DNA of 64,000 nucleotides from Geobacter sp. AOG2 (GCF_019972295.1 NZ_BLJA01000001.1:1148049-1212048); one strand, 5' to 3'. Shown: positions 52,401 through 62,076, numbered from the stretch's first letter. The notes: a model not told the origin generated them from the letters alone. Made by a program: numbers and translations.

Positions 52401-52996
52401 TCGCGCTGCTGACCGGAGTTGTTGCCTACAAATCACCCGATCACATCATCCTTGACGTGCACGGGGTCGGATACCGGGTATTGATCCCCTTTTCCACCTA
52501 CTACGAACTGCCCGAAGAGGGGGGCGCCGCCTCGCTCCATATCCATACCAGCGTGCGAGAGGACGCCATCCAGTTGTACGGTTTTCGCACCCGCCTGGAA
52601 AAATCCTTTTTCCAACTGCTGATCTCGGTTTCGGGCATCGGTCCCAAGATGGCTCGCGACATCCTCTCCAACATCCAGCCCGGCCCACTTGCCCAGGCCC
52701 TTGTCCAAGGGGATGTCCACAAGCTCTCCGCGATTCCGGGCATCGGCAAGAAAACTGCTGAACGTCTGGCCCTGGAGTTGAAGGACAAGGCCGGCAAACT
52801 GGATCTCGCTTCCGCCCCAGCCTTTGAGGCGCGGGAGATACCGGCGGAGGACGTCATGGATGATGTCGTATCGGCACTGCTCAACCTAGGGTACAAGGAA
52901 CCGCAGGTGCGCAAGGCCCTGGGGGGGCTTGACGCTGCAGGCGGCGCCACGGTTGAGGAGTTGCTCAAACAGGCTCTGAAGATATTGATGAAGTAG
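52397..52996 (+). CDS. ruvA: Holliday-junction branch-migration protein RuvA
   Basis: 199 residues: OB fold (about 1-62), helix-hairpin-helix domain with [16 protein letters not shown] and [16 protein letters not shown], and a C-terminal domain III (about 150-199) that binds RuvB. A ruvB gene does not follow; the next gene is convergent, so ruvB is elsewhere. Confidence 0.96.
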   Translation: MIALLTGVVAYKSPDHIILDVHGVGYRVLIPFSTYYELPEEGGAASLHIHTSVREDAIQLYGFRTRLEKSFFQLLISVSGIGPKMARDILSNIQPGPLAQALVQGDVHKLSAIPGIGKKTAERLALELKDKAGKLDLASAPAFEAREIPAEDVMDDVVSALLNLGYKEPQVRKALGGLDAAGGATVEELLKQALKILMK

Positions 52997-53015
52997 TGGC
53001 AATGACCGGATTGGA

Positions 53016-53903
53016 TCAGTAATCGTCAGACGATCCGCCGCCATCGAAACCGCCACCCCCGCCGGAAAAGCCATCGCCGCCGGATGAGCCGCCACCACCG
53101 CCATAAAAACCGCCTCCGCCCCAGCCGCCTCCATAAAAACCGCCACCTCCCCCACCTCCTCCGAACATGCCGGAAAACAGCAGGCTGAGCAGAAAACCTC
53201 CCACCAGTCCGGCGCCGGCTAATAGCAACAACATGGTGAGGCTTAGGCCGGGAAAAGTCAGAAACGCGGCCAAGGGCAGCCCGATAGCCCCGGCCAGGCC
53301 ACTCAGGTAGCGGGAAAACGCGCCGAGCAGAACCACGACAACAGCAATCAACAGGAGGAGGACCGGAAGCGGAGACGCCCCCTTTTTATGTGCCTGTTTG
53401 TGCCTCTCTTGTGGAGCGGCCTGGAATTCTCCCTTGGTGGCGGAGATGATGGCGTCGACTCCGGCGGTGACGCCCTGGTCAAAGTTATCGGATTTGAGGT
53501 AGGGGCGCATGACGTCTCGGATGATATGGCTGGCGGTTATGTCCGGCAGCACCCCCTGGAGCCCCATGCCGACCTCTATGCGCACCTTGCGTTCGGCCTG
53601 GGCCAGGACCAGCAGCACGCCGTTGTCCTTACCTTTCTGCCCGAGCTTCCACTGCTCAGCCACATGGATGGAGAATTGGTCAATATCGTCCCCTTGAAGC
53701 GAGGGAACGGTTAGCACGGCTATCTGGGTGGATGAGTCATGCTCGAAGGAGGCCAGTTTTTGTTCCAGTTGCTGCGCGGCTTCGGGCGACAACATCCGGG
53801 CATAGTCGTTCACCCGTCCGTGGAGCTGCGGCACGTCGAGGGCCTGCAACGGAAGCGGCAGAAGGACCAGAAACGCCAGTATGAAGATGTTTGGTAACTT
53901 CAT
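53016..53903 (-). CDS. TPM-domain (YgcG-like) secreted/membrane protein with Gly-rich tail
   Basis: 295 residues. Signal peptide about 1-22, a TPM domain (about 23-150) with VNDYARMLSPEAAQQLEQKL and VLLVLAQAERKVRIEVGMG, two membrane helices (about 180-205, 215-240), and a glycine/serine-rich tail ending SSDDY. It is paired with lemA, 25 nt downstream of it on the same strand, a common pairing in bacteria. Function unknown. Confidence 0.9.
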   Translation of the reverse strand: MKLPNIFILAFLVLLPLPLQALDVPQLHGRVNDYARMLSPEAAQQLEQKLASFEHDSSTQIAVLTVPSLQGDDIDQFSIHVAEQWKLGQKGKDNGVLLVLAQAERKVRIEVGMGLQGVLPDITASHIIRDVMRPYLKSDNFDQGVTAGVDAIISATKGEFQAAPQERHKQAHKKGASPLPVLLLLIAVVVVLLGAFSRYLSGLAGAIGLPLAAFLTFPGLSLTMLLLLAGAGLVGGFLLSLLFSGMFGGGGGGGGFYGGGWGGGGFYGGGGGSSGGDGFSGGGGGFDGGGSSDDY

Positions 53904-53928
53904 GGTAACGCCCCCGCTGCCGCTCGTG

Positions 53929-54513
53929 TCAGAACTTGATCTTGGGTGCTGTTTTCGCCCCTTCTTCTGCCTTGAACGCCTCTTTGCGGTTTAAGTGCAA
54001 CAGCAGTGAATTTGTGAGCGAATTGGGAAAGGTACGGATGCTGGTGTTGAATACCTGCACGCTCGCGTTGTAGCGCTCACGGGCCACGTTGATACGATTC
54101 TCGGTCCCTTCGAGTTGCTTCTGCAAGTCCATGAAATTCTGGTTGGCCTTCAAATCCGGGTATTTCTCCACCACAACCATCAGACGAGAAAGGGCACCGG
54201 AGAGTTCACCCTGGGCCTGCTGAAACCTGTTTAGGCTCTCGGGATTGTTGAGGACATCCTTGCTGACCTGCATGGAGCCGACCTTGGCGCGGGCCTCAGT
54301 GACCGCTTTGAGCGTATCGGCCTCATGCTTGGCATATCCTTTTACCACCTCCACCAGGTTGGGAATCAGGTCGGCCCGACGCTGATAGGATGATTCCACG
54401 TTGCCCCAGGCGGCGACGACCGCCTCTTCATTAGCCTGCATGGTGTTGTAGCCACAGCCAGACAGCGAGGCCAGCAGTAGTAAAATGGGTAGTTTCGCGA
54501 TGATTCTTTTCAT
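53929..54513 (-). CDS. lemA: LemA-family lipoprotein
   Basis: 194 residues. Lipobox LSGCG at about residue 19-23 makes it a likely lipoprotein. The LemA core has WGNVESSYQRRADLIPNLVEVVKGYA and a helical bundle (ANQNFMDLQKQLEGTENRI). Cotranscribed with the TPM gene. Role unknown. Confidence 0.92.
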   Translation of the reverse strand: MKRIIAKLPILLLLASLSGCGYNTMQANEEAVVAAWGNVESSYQRRADLIPNLVEVVKGYAKHEADTLKAVTEARAKVGSMQVSKDVLNNPESLNRFQQAQGELSGALSRLMVVVEKYPDLKANQNFMDLQKQLEGTENRINVARERYNASVQVFNTSIRTFPNSLTNSLLLHLNRKEAFKAEEGAKTAPKIKF

Positions 54514-54553
54514 GATTGTTCCTCCATTGGTACGGGTTAAAATTTAGGGCCAC

Positions 54554-54817
54554 TCACGCCGTGTCGTTCCGATAGTAAAGTTTCAGCCCGGTAAGCAGGG
54601 CGTTGCATACAAGCGGTACGATATTGGCCAAAATCAACGGCAGATTGTGGATAAGCATACCGTATATCATCCAGAGAGCAACACCTATGGAGAGCAGCAG
54701 CGGTTGCCAGACGGAGATGTCCCGTGCATGACGGGTACGCAGGGTCTTTGCGACCTGGGGAATGGCTGCTATGCTGGTCAGCAAGCCGGCAATCAGTCCG
54801 AGATGCGTCGGGTTCAC
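54554..54817 (-). CDS. SemiSWEET-family small sugar transporter
   Basis: 87 residues, three membrane helices, as in SemiSWEETs that dimerise. The second helix starts ISVWQPLLLSIG and the first has SIAAIPQVAKTLRTR, with the PQ motif. It overlaps the trmJ-like gene by 4 nt. It could carry a mono- or disaccharide; substrate unknown. Confidence 0.85.
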   Translation of the reverse strand: MNPTHLGLIAGLLTSIAAIPQVAKTLRTRHARDISVWQPLLLSIGVALWMIYGMLIHNLPLILANIVPLVCNALLTGLKLYYRNDTA

Positions 54818-55557
54818 GGCCGCTTCCTTCCGTCAAAATCGCTGCTGGCCCAGTCGATCTGAGAGATTGCGCCCCGCAGAATGGAAACTTCGCGGCTGTC
54901 CAGCTCAGCCCGGAAAAATATCCGCCGTATCGAGCGCATGATATGCTCCGGGTTTTGCTCGTTGAGAAAGCCGATCTTCAGCAGACATGAACTCAACTGG
55001 CTAAAAAACGGTTCCATCTCCTCCGATGTCGCCAACGGAGTGTTCCTGCCGCCGCCGGGGGGGGTACCCGCCTTGCCCAACTCGTAACAGAATACCAGGA
55101 CTGCCTGGGCCAGATTGAGGGAGCCGTATTCATCTGCCGAAGGGATGGTGGCATGCCAGCGGCAGAGCGACAGCTCTTCGGTGGTCAACCCGCTGTCCTC
55201 CCGCCCGAAGACGACTGCCGCCCTGCAACCGGGGCCTGCCTGTTCCCTGAGATTGGCGGCGACCTCAACCGGCGAGAGGATCTCCTGACGGTATTTTCCG
55301 TGACGGCGGGTAGTGCCGATGGTCAGGGCACAGTCTGCCAAGGCGGAGGCCAGATCGGGGAACTGCTCCGCCTGCTCCAGCAGGTTTTTGGCCGCAACGG
55401 CGAATTTGAGGGACTCGGGGTGGAACCGGTCGCACCCTTTGACCAGCCGTAGTCGGGAGAGTCCCATATTCTTCATGGCGCGGCACACCATGCCGATGTT
55501 GCCGGGAGACTGCGGTTCCACCAATACGATGGCGATGTTGTCCAAGATGGATTTCAT
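54814..55557 (-). CDS. trmJ: SPOUT RNA methyltransferase, TrmJ-like
   Basis: 247 residues of the SpoU family: LVEPQSPGNIGMVCRAMKN near the start, VVFGREDSGLTTEEL and PSADEYGSLNLAQAVLVF (motif 3), with a C-terminal helical extension. It is most like tRNA Cm32/Um32 methyltransferase TrmJ. It overlaps both neighbours by 4 nt. Confidence 0.9.
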   Translation of the reverse strand: MKSILDNIAIVLVEPQSPGNIGMVCRAMKNMGLSRLRLVKGCDRFHPESLKFAVAAKNLLEQAEQFPDLASALADCALTIGTTRRHGKYRQEILSPVEVAANLREQAGPGCRAAVVFGREDSGLTTEELSLCRWHATIPSADEYGSLNLAQAVLVFCYELGKAGTPPGGGRNTPLATSEEMEPFFSQLSSCLLKIGFLNEQNPEHIMRSIRRIFFRAELDSREVSILRGAISQIDWASSDFDGRKRP

Positions 55558-56189
55558 GGGTTGGTCTTCCTTGCGTTTCGCAGGGCACGCATCCTGGCAA
55601 GTCTTTGCCGGGCCGGCCCTTTCAGTTTAAAGGCGTGATAGGCGTGGAAACACCAAGCCATCATGATGAATCCCACCAGTATCAGCATCAGATACTGTTC
55701 GTATTTACCCACATCATCCAGTACCAGGGCAGCGCTTTTGCCGAACAGGTAGCCGGCCAACGAGAATACGACCGCCCAGGAAAGGGCGCTCAGCAGATTG
55801 ATCCAGAAGAATTTCCGGGGTGCCAGGCTCGTAATGCCAAGAATGATGGGAAGCACAATGCGGAATCCGTAGGTGTAGCGAGAGATGAATGCTACGAACG
55901 ATCCGTATTTTTCGATCAGGTGAAGCGCTTCGCGGAATTTGCGGGCAATTGAGTGAAAGCGCCGCAGCAGGCTTTTACCCTTGAAGCGGCCGAGGTAGAA
56001 GTAGCACTGATCACCGAGGAAGGAACCGGCCCATGAGGTGAAAATCACGCCTGTCACGTTCAGATACCCCTGGAAAGCCAGGAAGCCCGCCATGATCAGG
56101 ATTGCCTCTCCTTCGAGAAAGGTGCCGACAAACAGAACCCAATAACCATGGAGTTGGAGGTAGTCCTTGAGTAATTGCTGGAAGTGCAC
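55554..56189 (-). CDS. DedA-family membrane protein
   Basis: 211 residues. DedA features: GTFLEGEAILIMAGFLA, the GAxLGDxxxFxxGR-type motif SWAGSFLGDQCYFYLGRF, and FISRYTYGFRIVLPIILG with conserved arginine. These proteins flip lipids such as undecaprenyl phosphate or phosphatidylethanolamine; a uppP gene lies elsewhere in the window. First gene of the DedA-TrmJ-SemiSWEET operon. Confidence 0.93.
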   Translation of the reverse strand: MHFQQLLKDYLQLHGYWVLFVGTFLEGEAILIMAGFLAFQGYLNVTGVIFTSWAGSFLGDQCYFYLGRFKGKSLLRRFHSIARKFREALHLIEKYGSFVAFISRYTYGFRIVLPIILGITSLAPRKFFWINLLSALSWAVVFSLAGYLFGKSAALVLDDVGKYEQYLMLILVGFIMMAWCFHAYHAFKLKGPARQRLARMRALRNARKTNP

Positions 56190-56220
56190 TATCTGCTCCC
56201 GTCAGCACGCGCTCCACTGG

Positions 56221-57180
56221 TTATACTGCCAGCCGCCCCGCTATTTCCGATCTCATCAGTTCGATCATCTCTTCGATACGGGCATTGCCGTCGATGCTTC
56301 TCGCTTCGTTTTCAAACTGTTTGATGAATGTCACGGCTTTTTCGTCATCGTAAAGGATTCTGGCGCCGCCGGCCTTTTGGAGGCATTTTTCAACTGTAAT
56401 GCGCCCCTCTTTGGAGAGGTATGCCGCGGCAATTTCCATGAGGTCTTCTACTAGTCCCTGTAACTTTCCATCATCCAATAAGGTCGTGGCAATCTTTTGT
56501 GGATCAGGTACTTCCTTGGGGCGTGGGATCGTTTGCCGGGCCTGTGCCGCTTCCCAGAGTTTATCGAGATTGACCAAGTGTAGAAGGCTGCAGCGCATCA
56601 GTTCTTCCATCGGCTTGGTGGAACGGACCTCCATAAGCGCTCCGGGGAGTACTGCTATCTTGCGGGACTCTTCGGGAGACACCTCGATGGTTTTGGCGTT
56701 GTCGTGGTAATAGCCTATCGGCTGGCCGTCCTTATAGAAGATTATGGCGGAGCGGTCAGGGGTATAAAAACGGATGACGCCATTCAGCCCCTGGTTTCTG
56801 AGTTGGGCGAGGGTTTCCTTGATATCGGTACGGCGGACCTCGCTACTGCTCAACTGTTTGGTACCGAGGATCAACGCATGGGCGCACACGGCCAAGTCGG
56901 CCGTCATACGATAGATGTTGATTTCACCGTTGGAAGAGAGGACTTTGTCGAACAACAGTGAGAAGGCTTCCACGCCGGTTTTCTCTCGTCCTTTTTCACA
57001 GGCGCTGATAGAGATCAAGACCCCTTTAATAAAGATGCAATTGGCCTCGAAATCAGCATCGCCATAACTGAGATAGCCGGAAAATCCACCTTTGGCCAAC
57101 TTGTTCAGCACCTCGGGGGGGACGAGCTTGTGAGCGGGTATCTTTTCATAGAGCGGGTTTGCTTTCGGTAATAACGACAT
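56221..57180 (-). CDS. Hypothetical protein with DUF4388-like domain
   Basis: 319 residues, soluble. The N-terminal block LAKGGFSGYLSYGDADFEANCIFIKGVLISIS and a second similar block (RNQGLNGVIRFYTPDRSAIIFYKDGQPIGYY) look like a duplicated DUF4388-type domain; each has a strand-turn-strand layout. The C-terminal third is helical (about 235-319). Function unknown, though such domains occur in signalling proteins of deltaproteobacteria. A palindrome overlaps its ribosome-binding site. Confidence 0.65.
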   Translation of the reverse strand: MSLLPKANPLYEKIPAHKLVPPEVLNKLAKGGFSGYLSYGDADFEANCIFIKGVLISISACEKGREKTGVEAFSLLFDKVLSSNGEINIYRMTADLAVCAHALILGTKQLSSSEVRRTDIKETLAQLRNQGLNGVIRFYTPDRSAIIFYKDGQPIGYYHDNAKTIEVSPEESRKIAVLPGALMEVRSTKPMEELMRCSLLHLVNLDKLWEAAQARQTIPRPKEVPDPQKIATTLLDDGKLQGLVEDLMEIAAAYLSKEGRITVEKCLQKAGGARILYDDEKAVTFIKQFENEARSIDGNARIEEMIELMRSEIAGRLAV

Positions 57181-57190
57181 GTTCTGTCTC

Positions 57191-57212
57191 CTGAATATTC
57201 TCGAATATTCAG
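57191..57212 (-). promoter_or_regulatory. Palindrome overlapping the ribosome site of 56221-57180
   Basis: CTGAATATTC at 57191-57200 and its perfect reverse complement at 57203-57212 with a 2-nt gap. On the minus strand the second arm runs into the AGGAG Shine-Dalgarno of the gene beginning at 57180, so a protein bound here or a hairpin in the RNA could block translation. Confidence 0.5.
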
Positions 57213-57431
57213 ATGAAAACGGCGGCTGACCACCATTACAATCACTATGTATAAAGTATTTTAGCCTACTGTATTTCTCAGGTCATGTCAAAATGTTATT
57301 GACCGGGACAACGCGGCAAAAAGGAGCGAACAGAAGGCTGGCGTCACGACTTTAATATGCTTGACATGTCATGGTCGTTTGATTAACTATTTGCGCATGT
57401 TTACAAATGATTTCCGTCTCATTCAGGTCGG
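57213..57431. other. Divergent intergenic promoter region
   Basis: TTGACA (about 57361) followed after 17 nt by TAACTA gives a plausible plus-strand promoter for the TPR gene. A TGACATGTCA palindrome overlaps it. Confidence 0.4.
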
Positions 57432-59318
57432 ATGAGCCGAAAGGAATTTTATACGGTGAGCTCCAAAAAGGACAAACTGATAGAAGAAGCCCAAAAGCAC
57501 ATCCAGCGCGGCCAGTTGGACAAAGCCGTCAAGATCTATGTACAAGTGCTGTCTCTTGAGCCTTCCGCCATCAACCTGCGCCAGAAGCTGGCCGAACTTC
57601 TGGTCAAGGCCGGGCAGTCCGATGGTGCTCGAACCGAGTATGAGGCCATCGGAAAACATTACGCCTCAAGTGGTTTCTACCTGAAGGCAATCGCTGTGTA
57701 TAAACAGGTGCAAAAGCTCTTCCCCGGTGATATTGCCATTACCCTGACATTGGCCGGCCTGAACGAAAAACATGGCTTGGTCGGCAACGCCCTGGCCGAA
57801 TACAAGTTGGCATACGATTATTACGAGCGGGAATCCAACGGGTCGGAATCGCTCAAGATACTCGAAAAGATGCAGGCTGTTGACCAGCAGAATGCCAACA
57901 TCAAACTCAAGTTGGCCGAGGCGTATTTCAATGCCGGCAAGAAGGATGAGTCCTATGCATTATTCAGGCAACTTGCCCTGCTCTTACAGGAACGTGGTGA
58001 AACTGGACCTTTTGCTCATCTGAATGCACGCATTCAGCAACTTTTTCCTGAAAAAACAGGATTTGTCATCGAAGTGTTGGCCAAGCAGTTGGAAGAAGGG
58101 AATGCCGCCAAGGCGGTTAGCGGACTCCAGGCGTTGTTGCGAAACGACCCTAAGAATAAGAATATATGGGAGCTGATCATTCGGGCGTACCGCCATCTTG
58201 GGCAACACCAGCAGCTTAGGGCGGTGTATGAACATTTTCTGCGCTATTTCCCGGATGACGTTTCGGCCAAGACCGGCTTGATAGCGTGCCATGCCGATCA
58301 GAAGGACATCAAGGGGGCATTGGCCCTGCTCGACCAGTACGAGCAGGATGTTGTCTCTTCCGGTGCATCCGGTGAGCTTGTGGCCATATACCGGAACCTT
58401 GCCGAATTTGATCCAATAAACCTGCGCATCCTCGAAGGGTACAAAAAGGCCTGTGAAGCAGTCGACATGATGGACGAGGTCTCTCAACTGGAGTCCAAAA
58501 TTCAGACGTTGAAAAAGCTTTCGTCGGGAACTGATGCCCTTCCGGCTCCAGACAGATCTCCTGCTGGGACGGGCGATCTCTTTGAGGGAGCCGGACTGGC
58601 CCCCTCGTTGTCAGCATTGACGGATGGCGTTTCAGGCATGGATGCCGGTGTCTACATGCCGGAGAACGGTGAATCACCGGTTGCGGAGGAGGACGCCGCT
58701 GATGGTGTTGGCACCGAAAACGCTGTTGAAACGTTTCCGGATTACGGCGAAATCGAAATAGAGGTTGACATCGACGATTTTCCGTTTGAGGGCTCCCCGG
58801 CCGGTGAGAAGGAGAACGGTAGTTCCGATGGGTGGCCTGACACGTTCGAAGATGTTGCGGACCTGATCTCCAGTTCTCCGCGTAGCGTCAAGTTCGGTTG
58901 TAGTCTCGACAGTTCCGATGCCCAGTCTCACTATGACCTGGGGGTTGCTTTCAGGGAGATGGGGTTGTACGACGAGGCCATCAACGAGTTTCGCCAAGCG
59001 GCCAGTGACCCGGCCCGCCGAGTGGAGTGCCTTGTGTTGCAAGCTGCCTGTCTGCGTGAACGGGGCGAGCTGGATGCCGCAGAAAAAATCCTGAATGCCT
59101 TGGCGGAACCGGAGCAGAGCGTTGAGGATGCCTGCCTCGTGAAGTACGAGCTGGCATTGGTCTTGGAAGCCCAAGGACAAAATGAGAGGGTTGCCGAGTT
59201 GATGGCGGAGATCGATTCGGTGAATGCTGAGTTTCGCGACGTCCATGAACGCCTCAAGAATGCCGGCGGTTCCCTTGAATTCTCCGATGAGGAATTGCAG
59301 GACTTTGAACTGAAGTGA
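57432..59318 (+). CDS. Long TPR-repeat protein
   Basis: 628 residues, soluble. Residues about 14-370 form tetratricopeptide-like repeats (LDKAVKIYVQVLSLEPS, FYLKAIAVYKQVQKLFPG and others); 370-480 is an acidic, probably disordered linker; 490-620 carries more TPRs (QSHYDLGVAFREMGLYDEA). A scaffold protein of the kind used in polarity, pilus or secretion assembly; no enzyme domain. Ends in a hairpin just after the stop. Confidence 0.88.
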   Translation: MSRKEFYTVSSKKDKLIEEAQKHIQRGQLDKAVKIYVQVLSLEPSAINLRQKLAELLVKAGQSDGARTEYEAIGKHYASSGFYLKAIAVYKQVQKLFPGDIAITLTLAGLNEKHGLVGNALAEYKLAYDYYERESNGSESLKILEKMQAVDQQNANIKLKLAEAYFNAGKKDESYALFRQLALLLQERGETGPFAHLNARIQQLFPEKTGFVIEVLAKQLEEGNAAKAVSGLQALLRNDPKNKNIWELIIRAYRHLGQHQQLRAVYEHFLRYFPDDVSAKTGLIACHADQKDIKGALALLDQYEQDVVSSGASGELVAIYRNLAEFDPINLRILEGYKKACEAVDMMDEVSQLESKIQTLKKLSSGTDALPAPDRSPAGTGDLFEGAGLAPSLSALTDGVSGMDAGVYMPENGESPVAEEDAADGVGTENAVETFPDYGEIEIEVDIDDFPFEGSPAGEKENGSSDGWPDTFEDVADLISSSPRSVKFGCSLDSSDAQSHYDLGVAFREMGLYDEAINEFRQAASDPARRVECLVLQAACLRERGELDAAEKILNALAEPEQSVEDACLVKYELALVLEAQGQNERVAELMAEIDSVNAEFRDVHERLKNAGGSLEFSDEELQDFELK

Positions 59319-59349
59319 CCGAACCGTGACCGGACGGGACACGGTTCGG
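59319..59349. terminator. Hairpin after the TPR gene
   Basis: Perfect 10-bp stem (59319-59328, 59340-59349) with an 11-nt loop, directly after the stop codon, between convergent genes. No T-run. Confidence 0.5.
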
Positions 59350-59477
59350 TTGCTGGAAGCTATTGCTGAGAACCCTCCGCGGTACTCGCAATCGCGACTA
59401 ACAGTTTGTTATGTCTTAGCGGCTTCGTTCCGGACGTCTGGCCTCCGGTCTTCCCCGTGATGTTTATCAATTGCCTT

Positions 59478-60266
59478 CTAGTTTTTGAAACGGAAAAGGA
59501 AGGATGGGGCCTTTATCCTGAGAGGAGCAATGAAGGTTTTCTGATCGAAGTTGGCCGGTAGGGGGGGGAAGGGTGCCACCGCTTTGATAGCATCCATGAG
59601 GACCTGATCGGCTTCCCGCGATCCCGTTCCCTGATATATCCTTTGTGAGACGATGGAGCCATCAAGCCCCAGGTACAATTCGATGATTCCATCCCGGCGG
59701 ATTGGTTCTTTCAGCCCTTCGGCCCGTTTCCACCACTCACGGTTGATCTTCTCCACCAGTTCGAAATAATATCCGCGGATGTCCTCCCGAAGCGAACGGC
59801 CTTCCGCCAAGCTGCTGACATAGCCATAGGTCATGCCGAACCCCAATGGGGTGGCCATCAGTTTTTTCATCCCCTCGGAACTATTTTCCTGGGTTGACAC
59901 TTGTGCGGCAGGAGAGGGCTGTAAAGAATTTTCGTCCGGTGAAGCATCGGATGGGGATTCAGTTTCAGGCGGCGCGGGAGCAAGCAAGGGGCTCGCCGGT
60001 TTTGGTGGGCTGATTATTGGAGTAAGTGGAACGCTTTCGACCAGTATACCGCTTATAACCGGTGCGCGCCGGGTCGCACTCCCGGCCGCGATGATAAAGA
60101 CAATCGCCAGCAAGTGCAGCATGAGCGAGATTACCAATGCGTAACCCATCCAGCGTTTGCGGGGGGGGGAGCCTATTTCCGGCGATAGAGTGTCGGGCAT
60201 CTGAGAATGCATCATAGTGTGATAGGGAATGGATACGGTTCTGAAAAGTATTGAATCTAAAGTCAC
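59478..60266 (-). CDS. TonB-family energy transducer
   Basis: 262 residues from 60266; ATG 60212 or 60200 are alternatives and shorten the cytoplasmic part. One signal anchor (about 41-62), a proline-rich periplasmic linker (SPPKPASPLLAPAPPETE region) and a C-terminal TonB-like domain with IIELYLGLDGSIVSQRIYQGTGSREADQVLMDAIK and PFPPLP. It would couple proton motive force to an outer-membrane transporter; no exbBD genes are adjacent. Confidence 0.78.
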   Translation of the reverse strand: MTLDSILFRTVSIPYHTMMHSQMPDTLSPEIGSPPRKRWMGYALVISLMLHLLAIVFIIAAGSATRRAPVISGILVESVPLTPIISPPKPASPLLAPAPPETESPSDASPDENSLQPSPAAQVSTQENSSEGMKKLMATPLGFGMTYGYVSSLAEGRSLREDIRGYYFELVEKINREWWKRAEGLKEPIRRDGIIELYLGLDGSIVSQRIYQGTGSREADQVLMDAIKAVAPFPPLPANFDQKTFIAPLRIKAPSFLFRFKN

Positions 60267-60325
60267 CCTATCATATCCGTAGCGCCGAGGGAAGGTGTTA
60301 CTAATTTTCGGAAGGAGGGGGGAGC

Positions 60326-61309
60326 ATGAAACGTACGCTTGTCATCACCCTGTTCATGATGATCATCGCCTTGCCCGTGGTTCCTGTCTTTGCGGCTGAA
60401 CTTCTGGATGTCAAGCCGGTGGTTGCGGGGAACGATCTGATTGTGGAGATACTTGCCGACATCCCCATGACTTACACCTATTACAAGGTACCGGGGCAGG
60501 CGCGGGCGGTTGTGGATATTGCCGATGCCGACCCGGAGAAAGTTGAGCCGTTGATCGTCGTCAACAAGGGTGTTGTTTCCAGTATTAGTGTGGATAAGGC
60601 CCAGATAGCAGGGATGGTGGTCAGTCGGGTGATATTCAATCTCGTATCGGATGCGGATATTTCTGCCACGGCTTCGGCTGATCGAAAGAAATTGAGTGTG
60701 ACCTTTGTCGGTGGCAAGCCGGCTATCGACGGTTTGGGAAAGCCGGCAGTTCCTCTTGCGGGATCCGTTTCGGCACCGATATCGCCCTCTGACGGCGTTT
60801 CTGCTGCGGCGATACCGGCGGCGATAACAAAAAATGAAACTGATCCATTAGGACTGGATGAACCTTCAACCGCAACCACGATGAGCGACCCGGCAGCACA
60901 TGTCGTAGACGTGCCGGCACCCTCAACCGCACTGCCGAAGATCGTACCTGCTCCCACCGCTTCCGTGAAGCTGGAACCGGTGGTGCCTGCCAGCGCTCCA
61001 CATCGCAAACACACGGTGATTAGGGCAATAAAGGTAGGAACATCGTATGTTGACATCGAAGCAAACGATCGTTTGGAGGTTTTTGAACAGATGAAACTGA
61101 CCCAGCCGAATCGCCTGGTCATTGACGTGTCCGGTGCGACGAGCCCATTGAACACGAAGGACATCGCGGTCCGCCGGTTCGGTCTCAAGCAGGTGAGAAT
61201 CGGTCGTTACTCCGACCATATCCGTATTGTTTTTGATGCCGGTAGTTCGCCGTTCCCGAATTATAAGATCAATCCGACGGCCAAGGGCCTGAGGGTCAGT
61301 TTTAAATAG
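60326..61309 (+). CDS. Exported AMIN-domain protein
   Basis: 327 residues. Signal peptide about 1-23 (PVFAAE), an AMIN domain (about 24-130), a long Ala/Pro/Ser-rich linker (140-235), and a second AMIN domain (about 240-327) that ends LRVSFK. AMIN domains bind peptidoglycan or secretin complexes, as in PilQ and AmiC. This protein has no catalytic part, so it is probably an envelope assembly factor. GGAGGGGGG precedes the start. Divergent from the TonB gene. Confidence 0.85.
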   Translation: MKRTLVITLFMMIIALPVVPVFAAELLDVKPVVAGNDLIVEILADIPMTYTYYKVPGQARAVVDIADADPEKVEPLIVVNKGVVSSISVDKAQIAGMVVSRVIFNLVSDADISATASADRKKLSVTFVGGKPAIDGLGKPAVPLAGSVSAPISPSDGVSAAAIPAAITKNETDPLGLDEPSTATTMSDPAAHVVDVPAPSTALPKIVPAPTASVKLEPVVPASAPHRKHTVIRAIKVGTSYVDIEANDRLEVFEQMKLTQPNRLVIDVSGATSPLNTKDIAVRRFGLKQVRIGRYSDHIRIVFDAGSSPFPNYKINPTAKGLRVSFK

Positions 61310-61362
61310 CGGCCAAGCATGACCAACTGAAAGAATTGTTTTTCAAGAGGTGACGCGTTGGG

Positions 61363-61848
61363 CTAGTTACGGAGCGCAGAGGCGTCGTGACGTCTTTTGA
61401 CGCGAAAACGGGCCTGGAAGCTGGCGGCCGTAATACCGTCCTCGTCCACGATGGCCACCGTTCCGGTAATATCCCTTTCACTTTTCTCGGTCACCTCGGC
61501 AATTCCACGTATTGTTCCCCACCGTACCGGGCTTTTGAAGAACATGGTCATTTCGATAGTTGCAAATTGAGTCCCTTCGGGAAGCAGCGTCTTGATGGCA
61601 ATGGCGAGCGCCGTATCTGCCAGCGAGGTTATGGCGCCGCCGTGCATGAGTCCTGCACCCTGGCAATGGGCCACACGGAACGGCATGGAGAGCACTGCTT
61701 TGCCTTCTGAAGCCTCGTCAATGGTCATCCCGAGATACGATTCAAATGGTGCCAAGGTTATCCAATCCGGCAGGTGAAAGGGGAGGGGAGCGTCTTTGAC
61801 CATGGGTAGCGAGTAGTGAGGTTCGTGCATGGGATTGGGCCCTTGCAT
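61363..61848 (-). CDS. Hotdog-fold thioesterase (PaaI-like)
   Basis: 161 residues. The hotdog motif HCQGAGLMHGGAITSLADTALAIA and strands like FATIEMTMFFKSPVRWG match PaaI/4HBT thioesterases, which hydrolyse acyl-CoA thioesters. It has an N-terminal extension of about 30 residues; ATG at residue 7 (61830) is an alternative start. Convergent with the AMIN gene. Confidence 0.88.
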   Translation of the reverse strand: MQGPNPMHEPHYSLPMVKDAPLPFHLPDWITLAPFESYLGMTIDEASEGKAVLSMPFRVAHCQGAGLMHGGAITSLADTALAIAIKTLLPEGTQFATIEMTMFFKSPVRWGTIRGIAEVTEKSERDITGTVAIVDEDGITAASFQARFRVKRRHDASALRN

Positions 61849-61886
61849 ACAGAAAAGAGTACCCGGATACGGATACTCTTTTTAAA

Positions 61887-61963
61887 TGGCGGGGTTGACG
61901 GGGCTCGAACCCGCGACTTCCAGCGTGACAGGCTGGCACTCTAACCGACTGAGCTACAACCCC
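61887..61963 (-). tRNA. tRNA-Asp (anticodon GTC)
   Basis: 77-nt cloverleaf on the minus strand: acceptor GGGGTTG/CAACCCC, anticodon stem CCAGC-loop-GCTGG with GTC, T loop GGTTCGAGCC, encoded CCA. Identical to the copy at 62203-62279. Confidence 0.97.
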
Positions 61964-62076
61964 AATAAAACGACTATTGGATGAAACAAGGAGGGTCAAA
62001 AACAGGAACCCATCTTATAACAATCCGCCGTTTCTTTGTCAATAAAAAATGGTAGCGGGACGAAAAGTTACACAAT

